A DNA stretch of 64,000 nucleotides from Lutibacter sp. (GTDB taxonomy: Bacteria; Bacteroidota; Bacteroidia; Flavobacteriales; Flavobacteriaceae), in contig NZ_JAEINV010000006.1 in the NCBI RefSeq assembly GCF_016342705.1, forward strand, positions 1-64,000, given 5' to 3'. A program made the translations under genes and the position numbers. The first letter of the stretch is position 1; each line of letters begins with the position of its first letter. The notes under the pieces were generated by a model. The model worked only from the letters and a program-made list of their open reading frames with translations, was not told the origin of the DNA and searched no databases. Below, piece after piece: positions 1 to 8,769 of this stretch.

Positions 1-36
1 GGTACGCTTCTTAAGCGGTTTCTCTGAATAATACAT

Positions 37-63
37 AATAAGTTGATTTTGTGTCAACTTATT
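37..63. repeat. perfect inverted repeat (hairpin) at the left edge
   Basis: The arms AATAAGTTGA and TCAACTTATT are perfectly complementary over 10 bp and enclose a 7-nt loop. Stops in two plus-strand frames lie just upstream (TGA at 25-27, TAA at 28-30), so the hairpin could sit in the 3' tail of a gene that ends at the left border. A minus-strand ATG at 34-36 could equally begin a leftward gene. Nothing identifies either one. Confidence 0.5.
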
Positions 64-88
64 TTAGGACGGGACAATTTTAAGAATC

Positions 89-119
89 AAAAAAGCACGT
101 TACTAACGTGGCTTTTTTG
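89..119 (+). terminator. rho-independent type terminator hairpin
   Basis: AAAAAAG and CACGT pair with ACGTG and CTTTTTT around a short TACTA loop, with one bulged G, and the structure ends in a T-run. It probably closes a transcription unit that enters from the left edge. The flanking A and T runs mean it could work in both directions. Confidence 0.6.
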
Positions 120-568
120 TTGGTCTATGATTATGTAAGTGCTTAATTTTTATAAGAATTCAATAAATGTTCTTTAAATTAAACTTTTGCATATTTTTGG
201 TATTTGTAATTAACGAGATAGTTTTTTACCATTTTCAAAATTAGATGAATAGTTAACTTTTAGTTAATATTATATTGTCATATATCTATAAAATCTTTTC
301 ACAATGATTTTTTTTAGCGTTATAATTTTAAATAATACAATTAATTTAAATTAGGTGAAAGACCTGTAAACACATAATAACATAAGTGAAATGGAATGAA
401 ATAAAGCAACTTAAAAAATTACAGTTACTATATAAAATGTAATAATATTTTAGCGTTTTGATAAAATAATATCACGATTACGCTAAACATATACCTAAAT
501 TTGAAAAATAGAATTCATAAAAAACAGCAATACATATACAACTTGAATTCTTTTTTATATTTCAAAAA
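120..568 (+). promoter_or_regulatory. upstream region of the mannan operon with TTTAGCGT repeats
   Basis: This stretch of about 450 bases is very AT-rich and contains no gene I can support. The octamer TTTAGCGT occurs at 313-320 and 449-456 and, inverted, at 480-487. The first two copies sit in similar longer contexts, each followed by an AATAATA-type stretch. A TAAATTTG sequence at 496-503 fits the Bacteroidota -7 pattern TAnnTTTG, but no TTG is found at the expected distance upstream. The region is the likely control region of the GH26-to-GH5 operon, and the repeats are candidate operator half-sites. Confidence 0.45.
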
Positions 569-1717
569 ATGACAAATAAAAAAAACCTTAAAAAAAAGAA
601 AATTACTCTTTTCCTTATTGGCGTATCAATGTTTTTTGCATTTCAATCTTGTGGAACAAAAATTAAAAGTGATGCTATTAAACCAAGCTTAGTTGATAAA
701 AACGCCACAGAAATTACTTTTAATTTATATAATAAATTAGAATTGATTGCTAAAACAGGTTTTGCTATTGGTCACCAAGATGCAACTTCGTATGGAATTG
801 GTTGGAGACATGAGAACAACCTTTCCATCATTAAAAGTGATGTTCAAGAGGTTGTAGGAGATTTTCCAGCTGTTTATGGTTTTGACATAGGTCACATTGA
901 ACTTGCTCAAGAAAAAAACTTAGATGGTGTACCTTTTAATGATATGAGAAACCTTATTATTGATGCCTATAAAAATGGAGGTATTATTACTATAAGCTGG
1001 CACTTAGACAATCCTGTTTCTTTAGGAGATTCTTGGGATCCTACACCTGCTGTTTCAGAAATTATTAAAGGTGGTAAAAACAGAGAAAAATACGAACTTT
1101 GGGTTCAACGAGTGGCAAATTTTTTAAATACACTTCAAATTAATGGTGAAAAAATTCCAGTAATTTTCAGACCTTTTCATGAAATGAATGGATCTTGGTT
1201 TTGGTGGGGAGAAGGAAATTGCACAGCTTCAAATTATATAAAATTATGGCAAGAAACGGTACAATTACTAAAAGACAAACACAATTTACATCATATCATA
1301 TATGCTTATTCACCAAACAAATTGAATCCTACCGATGATTATTTAAAATACTATCCTGGAGATGAATATGTAGATATTTTAGGAATTGACATTTACGACT
1401 TTAACAATTCTGAAGCATATAGTAATGCAATTACACATGATTTAAATATTGTAAAAAAAATTGCAACAGAAAAGAAAAAATTATTTGCATTTACAGAAAC
1501 CGGATTAGAAAAAATACCTACTCATAAATGGTTTACAGAAGTTTTGTACCCAACCATTGAAAACTCTGGAATTTCCTGGGTTCTTTTATGGCGAAACCAT
1601 ACAACATCGCACCATTATATGCCTTTTAAAGGACACACGAGTGAAAATGACTTTATTGAATTTGAAAAATTACCAAAAACATTCTTTTTAAAAGATTTAC
1701 AAAAACTTAAAAACTAA
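569..1717 (+). CDS. GH26 endo-beta-1,4-mannanase, lipoprotein
   Basis: This is a predicted secreted beta-mannanase that cuts mannan or glucomannan chains to short manno-oligosaccharides, mainly mannobiose. The N-terminus is a lysine-rich n-region, a hydrophobic core and a lipobox FQSC, with Cys28 as the lipidated residue. The family 26 motifs are clear: ISWHLDNP near 142-149, RPFHEMNGSWFWWG at 201-214 with Glu205 as acid/base, and the strand FTETG with Glu310 as the likely nucleophile. The length (382 aa) suits a single catalytic domain. It opens a five-gene operon, with the symporter gene starting 8 bp after its stop. The related Bacteroides fragilis mannan operon also groups a GH26 enzyme with a GH130 phosphorylase and an epimerase. 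Confidence 0.93.
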   Translation: MTNKKNLKKKKITLFLIGVSMFFAFQSCGTKIKSDAIKPSLVDKNATEITFNLYNKLELIAKTGFAIGHQDATSYGIGWRHENNLSIIKSDVQEVVGDFPAVYGFDIGHIELAQEKNLDGVPFNDMRNLIIDAYKNGGIITISWHLDNPVSLGDSWDPTPAVSEIIKGGKNREKYELWVQRVANFLNTLQINGEKIPVIFRPFHEMNGSWFWWGEGNCTASNYIKLWQETVQLLKDKHNLHHIIYAYSPNKLNPTDDYLKYYPGDEYVDILGIDIYDFNNSEAYSNAITHDLNIVKKIATEKKKLFAFTETGLEKIPTHKWFTEVLYPTIENSGISWVLLWRNHTTSHHYMPFKGHTSENDFIEFEKLPKTFFLKDLQKLKN

Positions 1718-1725
1718 ATAAACTT

Positions 1726-3564
1726 ATGAAATTACTTCACACCGTTGATATATTAATAATACTACTGTATTTAATTACCATTGTAGTAATTGGTCTTGTG
1801 CTGAGAAAAAGAGCTCAGCAAAGTAAAGATGATTATCTACTTGGGGGGAAATCCATTCCTTGGTATATGCTAGGCTTATCAAATGCTTCTGGAATGTTTG
1901 ATATTTCCGGAACCATTTGGCTAGTAACGTTAATGTTTGTTTATGGAATAAAAAGCGCTTGGATTCCTTGGTTATGGCCCGTTTTCAACCAAATATTTTT
2001 AATGGTTTATTTATCTAAATGGTTGCGTCGTTCTAATGCAACAACTGGAGCCGAATGGATTGGAACACGATTTGGGTTTAAAAAAGGCGCTAAACTTTCA
2101 CACATTATTGTGGTGGTTTTTGCACTTATTATGTGTTTAGGATATTTAGCGTACGGGTTTATTGGTTTAGGAAAATTTATAGAAATTTTTATCCCTTGGG
2201 AAATTGTAAGTAATTATGTGCCTTTTGCGGTTTCACCGGAATTTGTACCTCATTTTTACGGAATTATATTTACACTTTTTGCAGTGTTCTACTCGCTTTT
2301 AGGTGGTATGTCTGGTATTGTTTGGGCAGATGTAGTTCAATTTGCAATAATGACAGTGGCCGCTTTGGTAATTGGTTATTTAGGTTTTCAAGCAGTTGGA
2401 GAAAATATTTTAAATGTTCCAAAAGATTGGATGAGTCCAACCTTTGGTTGGAAATTAAATATGGATTGGAGTACAATAATTCCTGAAGTCAACCAAAAAA
2501 TTCAAGAAGATGGATTTGGTTTATTTACGGTTTTCTTTATGATGATGGTATTTAAAGGTGTTTTAGTAAGTATTGCTGGCCCTGCTCCTACGTATGATAT
2601 GCAAAAAATTCTTTCTACAAAATCATCTGCTGAAGCTTCAAAAATGAGCGGATTTGTTTCTGTTGTTTTAATGCCAATTCGTTATTTAATGATTGCTGGT
2701 TTTGCTGCATTAGCACTAATTTATTATGAAAAACTAAACTTAGTAAATTCTGCAGGAGTTATAGATTTTGAATTAATATTACCTACAGCTATAAAAGAAT
2801 TTGTTCCAGTAGGTTTATTAGGACTTTTATTAGCGGGACTAATAGCTGCATTTATGTCAACTTTTGCTGGTACGTTAAATGCCGCTCAAGCTTATTTAGT
2901 AAATGATATTTATTTAAAATATAAGAACCCTAATGCCTCCTCGGTTCAAATTAAAAACATGAACTATTTAACTGGAATTTTAGTTGTAATTGTGAGTATC
3001 ATATTAGGTTTATTTGCCAAAGATGTAAACTCTGTATTACAATGGATAGTTTCTGTATTATACGGAAGCTATGTTGGTGCCAATATATTAAAATGGCATT
3101 GGTGGAGATTTAATGGTGAAGGTTTTTTCTGGGGAATGGCAGCTGGATTAATTTCTGCAGGAATAGTTCCTGAATTATTCCCAGAGGTGTTAGGATTGTA
3201 CTTATTTCCAATAATATTATTAATATCTATTGTGGGGTCAATAATAGGAACTTATTCAGCACCTCCTACAGAAGAAAAAGTGCTCCTTTCTTTTTATAAA
3301 AATGTAAGACCTTGGGGTTTTTGGGGGCCAATTAAAGATAAATTAATAGCCGAAAACCCAATTTTTAAAGAAAATAAAGATTTTGGAATTGATATGTTTA
3401 ATGTTACTATAGGTATTATTGCTCAAACTACTTTAGTAATACTACCAATGTATATTATATTCAGACAAACCATACCAGTATATATTGCATTTGCAATTTT
3501 AGTGATTTGTGCATTTTTATTGAAAAAATACTGGTGGAATAATTTAAAAGAAGAAATTGATTAG
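1726..3564 (+). CDS. sodium:solute symporter (SSS family), probable mannobiose/mannose importer
   Basis: A polytopic membrane protein of 612 aa with about 13-14 hydrophobic segments. It has SSS-family features such as the N-terminal DDYLLGGKSIPWYMLGLS stretch (residues 35-52), WADVVQFAIM and the later GLIAAFMSTFAGTLNAAQAY segment. These proteins import sugars or other small solutes with sodium. Its position between the extracellular mannanase and the intracellular phosphorylase makes mannobiose or short manno-oligosaccharides the likely substrate, but that is inferred from context. It is probably the only sugar importer in this locus, since no SusC/SusD pair or MFS transporter is present. The spacing to both neighbours (8 and 15 bp) indicates co-transcription. 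Confidence 0.88.
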   Translation: MKLLHTVDILIILLYLITIVVIGLVLRKRAQQSKDDYLLGGKSIPWYMLGLSNASGMFDISGTIWLVTLMFVYGIKSAWIPWLWPVFNQIFLMVYLSKWLRRSNATTGAEWIGTRFGFKKGAKLSHIIVVVFALIMCLGYLAYGFIGLGKFIEIFIPWEIVSNYVPFAVSPEFVPHFYGIIFTLFAVFYSLLGGMSGIVWADVVQFAIMTVAALVIGYLGFQAVGENILNVPKDWMSPTFGWKLNMDWSTIIPEVNQKIQEDGFGLFTVFFMMMVFKGVLVSIAGPAPTYDMQKILSTKSSAEASKMSGFVSVVLMPIRYLMIAGFAALALIYYEKLNLVNSAGVIDFELILPTAIKEFVPVGLLGLLLAGLIAAFMSTFAGTLNAAQAYLVNDIYLKYKNPNASSVQIKNMNYLTGILVVIVSIILGLFAKDVNSVLQWIVSVLYGSYVGANILKWHWWRFNGEGFFWGMAAGLISAGIVPELFPEVLGLYLFPIILLISIVGSIIGTYSAPPTEEKVLLSFYKNVRPWGFWGPIKDKLIAENPIFKENKDFGIDMFNVTIGIIAQTTLVILPMYIIFRQTIPVYIAFAILVICAFLLKKYWWNNLKEEID

Positions 3565-3579
3565 TTTAATTGAGACAAT

Positions 3580-4761
3580 ATGAAATTGAAAACACAAAAA
3601 AACAACCTCAAAAAGGTACAAAAGCACACTGAAAAGTTACTTCATAAAAATAATAAACCTATTGCTAAAACAAATGGAATATTTAAACGCTATAAAAATC
3701 CAGTATTAACTTGTGATCATACACCAATTCATTGGCGTTATGATTTAAATCCGAAAACAAACCCTTTTGGTTTAGAGCGAGTTGGAATAAATGCGGTTTT
3801 TAACGCTGGCGCCATTAAATGGAACAATAAGTATGTTTTATGTGCCAGAGTTGAAGGAAATGATAGAAAATCATTTTTTGCAATTGCTGAAAGCCCAAAC
3901 GGAATTGATAATTTCAGATTTTGGGATAAACCTTGTGTAATTCCACAAATTAGCGGAAATCCAGATACAAACGTTTATGATATGCGTTTAACACTTCATG
4001 AAGATGGTTGGATTTATGGCATATTTTGTACGGAAAGAAAAGACCCAAATGCTCCTGCAACTGATACTAGCTCTGCCATCGCAAATGCAGGAATTGTTAG
4101 AACAAAAGATTTAATTAATTGGGAAAGATTACCCGATTTAATTTCAAATACTGGTCAACAACGTAATGTAGTTTTACATCCAGAATTTGTTAATGGAAAA
4201 TATGCATTGTATACAAGACCTCAAGACGGTTTTATTGATATTGGGAATGGTGGTGGAATTGGTTTTGGCTATGTAAATTCTATGGAAAAACCAGTTGTAG
4301 AAAATGAAATAATCATAAACAATAAAATATATCACACGGTTTACGAATTAAAAAATGGACAAGGTCCAGCTCCTATTAAAACTTCAAAAGGATGGTTACA
4401 CATTGCTCATGGAGTTAGAAATACTGCCGCCGGCTTACGCTATGTTTTATATATGTTTATGACAGATTTAAATGATTTAACAAAGGTAACTCACCAACCT
4501 GCCGGATATTTTATGGCGCCAACCTATAAAGAAACTTTAGGTGATGTATCTAATGTACTCTTTACAAGTGGTTGGATTAAAGATGAAGATGGAACAGTTT
4601 TTATTTATTACGCTTCTTCAGATACTAGAATGCATGTTGCCGTTTCTTCCGTTGAATTATTAGTTGATTATGTTACAAATAGTCCTGAAGACACCTTTAC
4701 ATCAGCAGGTTCAGTTCAAACAATTATAAATTTAATAGACAAAAATAAAGGATTATATTAA
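3580..4761 (+). CDS. mgp: GH130 4-O-beta-D-mannosyl-D-glucose phosphorylase
   Basis: The predicted cytoplasmic enzyme phosphorolyses mannosyl-beta-1,4-glucose to alpha-mannose-1-phosphate and glucose. The 393-aa protein has no signal peptide. It carries the GH130 subfamily 1 pattern: GINAVFNAGAIKWNNKYVLCARVEG (residues 69 on), the VYDMRL segment with Asp134 at the place of the catalytic general acid, a TGQQRNVVLHPEF segment that fits phosphate binding, and GQGPAPIKT. The next gene overlaps its stop codon by one base and encodes the epimerase that makes its substrate, so translation is probably coupled. Confidence in the specificity is high because of this pairing. A related mannobiose phosphorylase is the only real alternative. 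Confidence 0.93.
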   Translation: MKLKTQKNNLKKVQKHTEKLLHKNNKPIAKTNGIFKRYKNPVLTCDHTPIHWRYDLNPKTNPFGLERVGINAVFNAGAIKWNNKYVLCARVEGNDRKSFFAIAESPNGIDNFRFWDKPCVIPQISGNPDTNVYDMRLTLHEDGWIYGIFCTERKDPNAPATDTSSAIANAGIVRTKDLINWERLPDLISNTGQQRNVVLHPEFVNGKYALYTRPQDGFIDIGNGGGIGFGYVNSMEKPVVENEIIINNKIYHTVYELKNGQGPAPIKTSKGWLHIAHGVRNTAAGLRYVLYMFMTDLNDLTKVTHQPAGYFMAPTYKETLGDVSNVLFTSGWIKDEDGTVFIYYASSDTRMHVAVSSVELLVDYVTNSPEDTFTSAGSVQTIINLIDKNKGLY

Positions 4762-5945
4762 TGCACAAATCCGCAGAAATAGTTTCAAAAGCGCTGGCAA
4801 TTGAGCTGGAGAATATTTTAAATTACTGGACACAAAATTCCATTGATGCAGTTAATGGTGGTTTTGTGGGTGAAAGAGATCATTTTAATAATTTGGTTCC
4901 AAATGCTTCAAAAGGAATTATTTTAAATTCCAGAATTTTATGGTCATTTTCTGCTGTATCAAACCATTATAAATCAGAAAAATACAAATCATATTGTGAA
5001 CGATCCTACAATTATTTAAAAACTTATTTTAAAGATTCTAAATATGGTGGTGTTTTTTGGGAACTCGATTCAAAAGGAACTCCAATAAACAATCGAAAAC
5101 AAGTTTATGCACATGCATTTATGGTATATGCACTATCAGAATATTACATTTTTTCTAAAAACGAAGAAGCTTTAAACTGGGCAATTGAGATCTATAATTT
5201 GATAGAAAAATATGCTCATGACCAGGTTTATCAAGGCTACATTGAGGCATTTAACGAAGATTGGTCATCTATTAGCGATATGCGATTGAGTAATAAAGAT
5301 GCTAATGAAGCTAAAACAATGAATACCCATCTTCATTTATTAGAAGCATATACCAATTTGTATAAAGTTTATAAAAATGAAAATCTAAAAAATAACCTAT
5401 CAGAGTTGCTGCAGTTATTTTTAAATAAATTTTTAAATTCAGAAAACCATTTAAACCTATTTTTTGATGAACAATGGAATTTAAAAAGTAATATTATTTC
5501 TTTTGGGCATGATATTGAAACTGCTTGGCTTTTAATAGAAGCTGCAAAAGTTATTAAAGATGAAAAAATACTAAAAGAAACTGAAAGAGTTGCCATTTTA
5601 ATTGCAGATACGTTTTTAAAAAAAGGGATTGATAAAGATGGCGGTGTTATCAATGAATTCAAACCTGAAACTGAAGAATTTGATTTTGACAAACATTGGT
5701 GGCCACAAGCAGAAGCTCTTGTAGGTTTACGCTATGCTTTTAATATTACGGGCAACGAAAAGTACCTTCAAAAATCTCTTGAAATTTGGAATTTTATTGA
5801 TTCAAAAATATTAGATAAAACAAACGGAGAATGGTTTTGGAGCGTTGACAAAAATGGCTATATATATACTAATAATTACAAAATAGGCATGTGGAAAGCC
5901 CCTTATCACACCTCAAGAGCTTGTATTGTATTAAATAAACTTTAA
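4761..5945 (+). CDS. mannobiose/cellobiose 2-epimerase (AGE superfamily)
   Basis: This cytoplasmic (alpha/alpha)6-barrel epimerase converts beta-1,4-mannobiose to 4-O-beta-mannosyl-glucose, the substrate of the GH130 enzyme encoded just upstream. Visible signatures are VYAHAFMVYALSEYY (115-129), the MNTHLHLLEAY segment with His190, SFGHDIETAWLL with His250, KHWWPQAEALVGL (311-323) and the C-terminal APYHTSR with His383. These histidines match the catalytic ones known in cellobiose 2-epimerases. The length (394 aa) is usual for the family. Its ATG overlaps the preceding TAA by one base. N-acylglucosamine 2-epimerase belongs to the same superfamily but is unlikely in this operon. Confidence 0.92.
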   Translation: MHKSAEIVSKALAIELENILNYWTQNSIDAVNGGFVGERDHFNNLVPNASKGIILNSRILWSFSAVSNHYKSEKYKSYCERSYNYLKTYFKDSKYGGVFWELDSKGTPINNRKQVYAHAFMVYALSEYYIFSKNEEALNWAIEIYNLIEKYAHDQVYQGYIEAFNEDWSSISDMRLSNKDANEAKTMNTHLHLLEAYTNLYKVYKNENLKNNLSELLQLFLNKFLNSENHLNLFFDEQWNLKSNIISFGHDIETAWLLIEAAKVIKDEKILKETERVAILIADTFLKKGIDKDGGVINEFKPETEEFDFDKHWWPQAEALVGLRYAFNITGNEKYLQKSLEIWNFIDSKILDKTNGEWFWSVDKNGYIYTNNYKIGMWKAPYHTSRACIVLNKL

Positions 5946-5958
5946 AATAAAAATAAAA

Positions 5959-7293
5959 ATGAAAATAAATTTATTAATACTTTATGTTTTAAGTACAATA
6001 GTACTTATTTCCTGCAAAAATAATGCTACAAATAACAATGAAAATTCAACTGTTAAAAAAGACACCATTGCTCTTATTTCCGTTAAAAACACTTCCTTTT
6101 ATAAAGGAAACAAACCATATTTTTTTGTAGGTACAAATTATTGGTACGGACCTTTAATTGCTGCAAAAAATATTGGAGATAGAGAACGCTTGATTAAAGA
6201 GCTAGACTTAATGAAGGAAATAGGAATTGATAATCTGCGAATTTTAGTTGGTGCTGAAGGCGATGGCGGTGACTCAAGAGTGCATCCTGCATTACAGCCA
6301 AAACAAGGCGAATATAATTTAGATTTATTAGATGGATTAGATTTTTTATTGTTTGAAATGCGTAAAAGAAATATGTATGCTGTTTTATACTTAAACAATA
6401 ACTGGATTTGGTCTGGTGGCATGTCACAATATCTTGAATGGAATGGTTACGGTACTGTTCCAAATCCATTTTTAGAAGAATACACGTGGGATGAATATAT
6501 GAATTACACCAAGCAGTTTCACTCGTGCGAACCCTGTAAAGAAGCATATTATAATCATTTAAAATTTATAATTGGCAGAACAAATTCCTACACAGGAAAA
6601 AAATATTCTGAAGATAATGTAATTATGTCATGGCAAGTTGCTAATGAACCAAGAGTTTTAATGACTCCTGATCACGAAAGTGCATTTAAAGATTGGTTAA
6701 ATGAAACTGTTTCAATTATTGAATCTTTAGATTCTGTACATTTAATTTCTACAGGAACTGAAGGTAAACACGGGTTTTTACAAGTTATGGACATGTATGA
6801 AAGAGTGCATAGTAATAAAGATATTGATTATTTAGCAATGCATATGTGGCCAAAAAACTGGGGATGGTATAATATTGATAATGAAAAAGCATCCACGCTA
6901 ACATCTATTGAAAATGCAAATAACTACATGAATGAACATATAGCAATTGCAAAAAAAATGAACAAACCAATTGTGATGTCTGAGTTTGGATTTCCGCGTG
7001 AAAAAGAAAGTTTATCCTTAAATGCTTCTGTTGAAAATAGAAATACATTTTACAGTGCCATTTTTGAACGTATTACTGAAAGTAAAAAAACAAATGGCGC
7101 ATTGGCAGGTTTAAATTTTTGGGGATTTGCTGGGTACGCTAAAACAAATGAAGACAACGGAAAATGGATGCATGGCGATGATTTTAGCGCAGATCCTCCA
7201 CAAGAACCACAAGGCTTAAATTCAGTTTTTGCTTCAGATACATTAACATTAGAGTTAATTAAAACTGAAAATAAAAAATTATTGGATAATTAA
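5959..7293 (+). CDS. GH5 (GH5_7-like) endo-beta-mannanase, lipoprotein
   Basis: This is a second secreted mannanase, of a different fold family member from the GH26 enzyme. The signal peptide ends in the lipobox LISC with Cys19. The GH5 barrel shows FVGTNYWYGPL (56-66), the DNLRILVGAEGDGG strand, WQVANEP with Glu230 as acid/base, AMHMWPKNWGW (293-303) and VMSEFGFPRE with Glu342 as nucleophile. Asparagine-rich residues after Cys19 form a short linker. The gene ends the operon, 13 bp after the epimerase gene, and is followed by a bidirectional terminator. Having both GH26 and GH5 mannanases suggests complementary attack on different mannans or at different sites on the polymer. Confidence 0.92.
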   Translation: MKINLLILYVLSTIVLISCKNNATNNNENSTVKKDTIALISVKNTSFYKGNKPYFFVGTNYWYGPLIAAKNIGDRERLIKELDLMKEIGIDNLRILVGAEGDGGDSRVHPALQPKQGEYNLDLLDGLDFLLFEMRKRNMYAVLYLNNNWIWSGGMSQYLEWNGYGTVPNPFLEEYTWDEYMNYTKQFHSCEPCKEAYYNHLKFIIGRTNSYTGKKYSEDNVIMSWQVANEPRVLMTPDHESAFKDWLNETVSIIESLDSVHLISTGTEGKHGFLQVMDMYERVHSNKDIDYLAMHMWPKNWGWYNIDNEKASTLTSIENANNYMNEHIAIAKKMNKPIVMSEFGFPREKESLSLNASVENRNTFYSAIFERITESKKTNGALAGLNFWGFAGYAKTNEDNGKWMHGDDFSADPPQEPQGLNSVFASDTLTLELIKTENKKLLDN

Positions 7294-7334
7294 ATGTTTA
7301 AATTTTTAAAATAAATTTTATTTTAATTTTGGTT

Positions 7335-7373
7335 AAAAAAGAGGGCTTACAAAATTATGTAACCCACTTTTTT
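7335..7373. terminator. bidirectional terminator between convergent mannan gene groups
   Basis: An A6-G run and GGGCTTACA pair with TGTAACCC and CTTTTTT, with one bulged C, around an AT-rich loop. The stem is flanked by A and T tracts, so it can stop transcription from the GH5 gene on the plus strand and from the esterase gene on the minus strand. Confidence 0.75.
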
Positions 7374-7390
7374 CAAACTCTTTTAGCAAC

Positions 7391-8764
7391 TTAATTAGAT
7401 TTAAAACTTGATGCTGGTAATTGAGCGCTGTTAAATAAATTAGACTGTATGGTATTTCCCCAAGCAAATCGAACGTTTTTTGGCTCTTTAACTTTTTTTG
7501 AAGAAACTTCTATTGATTTATTTTTAATTGTTGCTTTAGCAGAATAGTACACTCCATCTTCTCCGCATATTTCAAATTGTGTTATTTTTTTATCGCTAAA
7601 ATACAATCCATCTGCATTATCAAATTGTACAATAATGGTGTTTTTATTTATTGAAAAACTTTTAAAAAGAGGTCCATCAACAATTGCTTCAAATGTTTTA
7701 TAATGTTTCGTAAGCGCTAAATTTGCCAATCTAACACCTACAGATTTTTTATCTTTTGGATGAATATCATCTACTGGTGAAACATCACTAATTACAACCA
7801 TACCGGTTTCAGAAACTTTATTTAAAACTTTACGTTGCGCATCTCTAATTTCTGCACCACCAAAATGATTTTCACCATAATTATAAGGTGCAATTTGAAC
7901 ATAATAAAAAGGGAAATTTTTATTCCATAAAGATCTCCAAGATTCTATTAATGATGCGAGTGTTTTATCATACGTTGATGCTCCAACATTAGATTCCCCT
8001 TGGTACCAAAGAGCTCCAGCTATTTCAAAACCAATTAATGGATAAATCATGGCATTAAAAGCTCTGGCAGGCTCTGTTGGTCCCCAAGCAACAGGCTTTA
8101 AATTATTAGCCGCTTTCAATAAAATTGAATCTTTTTTAATTACATTTTCTGGCATCCAAATTTCAGCAGGAGTTCCTCCCCAAGCTGAAACTACTAAACC
8201 AATTGGAATATCTTTTAAATTTTCTTGTAATCTTTTTGCAAAATAATAAGCGGATGCACTTGAATTTTTCATTGTTTCAGGAGTACAAACTTCCCAATTT
8301 CCATGTAAATCATTTTGAGGTGAAGTTGCCGAAGATTTTGAAACCGTAAAAAAGCGAATAGTTGGATGATTGGCATTTTTAATTTCATCTTCCCCATTAT
8401 TAATTCCCCAAGCTGCAGACATTTCCATATTAGATTGCCCAGAACACAACCAAACTTCACCAATTAAAACATCTTTTAAAATAATTTCATTATATCCATT
8501 AATTTTAATTACATAAGGTCCACCGGCCCTTGGCGTTTTTACATTAATTTCCCAATATGCTTGGTTACTTGCTTTTGTTTTAAATTCTTCTTCAGTCCAT
8601 GAAGGCATTATTACAACCTCTTCATTTGGGTTTGCCCATCCCCAAAACTTCACATCATTGTTTTGTTGTAAAACCATATGATCTGAAAATAGTGCTGGTA
8701 AGGTTACATTTGCAAATGAAACATTTACTAACAATAATAGTAAATACGATATTTTCTTCAGCAT
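7391..8764 (-). CDS. sialate O-acetylesterase-like SGNH esterase (probable mannan acetyl esterase)
   Basis: A 457-aa secreted protein with a plain signal peptide (MLKKISYLLLLLVNVSFA). The family start TLPALFSDHMVLQQ follows directly, and then an SGNH hydrolase domain. The catalytic serine lies in WLCSGQSNMEM (Ser111), and the Asp-His pair in SDVSPVDDIHPKD (His335). ALWYQGESN (251-259) is the family block that binds the acetyl oxyanion. Family members remove O-acetyl groups from sugars. Next to two mannanases the most likely substrate is acetylated mannan or its oligosaccharides, which is inferred. It sits 5 bp after the aldo-keto reductase gene and closes the minus-strand group. Confidence 0.85.
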   Translation of the reverse strand: MLKKISYLLLLLVNVSFANVTLPALFSDHMVLQQNNDVKFWGWANPNEEVVIMPSWTEEEFKTKASNQAYWEINVKTPRAGGPYVIKINGYNEIILKDVLIGEVWLCSGQSNMEMSAAWGINNGEDEIKNANHPTIRFFTVSKSSATSPQNDLHGNWEVCTPETMKNSSASAYYFAKRLQENLKDIPIGLVVSAWGGTPAEIWMPENVIKKDSILLKAANNLKPVAWGPTEPARAFNAMIYPLIGFEIAGALWYQGESNVGASTYDKTLASLIESWRSLWNKNFPFYYVQIAPYNYGENHFGGAEIRDAQRKVLNKVSETGMVVISDVSPVDDIHPKDKKSVGVRLANLALTKHYKTFEAIVDGPLFKSFSINKNTIIVQFDNADGLYFSDKKITQFEICGEDGVYYSAKATIKNKSIEVSSKKVKEPKNVRFAWGNTIQSNLFNSAQLPASSFKSN

Positions 8765-8769
8765 ATTAT

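Noticed and set aside
1-36. Minus-strand gene start (MYYSEKPLKKRT) or plus-strand gene end at the left edge
   Set aside because: Twelve codons are too few to decide. Both readings are possible, so no CDS is reported.
5369-5692. Minus-strand open frame of 107 codons inside the epimerase gene
   Set aside because: It lies completely in the opposite strand of a well-supported gene and has a serine/phenylalanine-rich composition typical of antisense shadows in AT-rich DNA.
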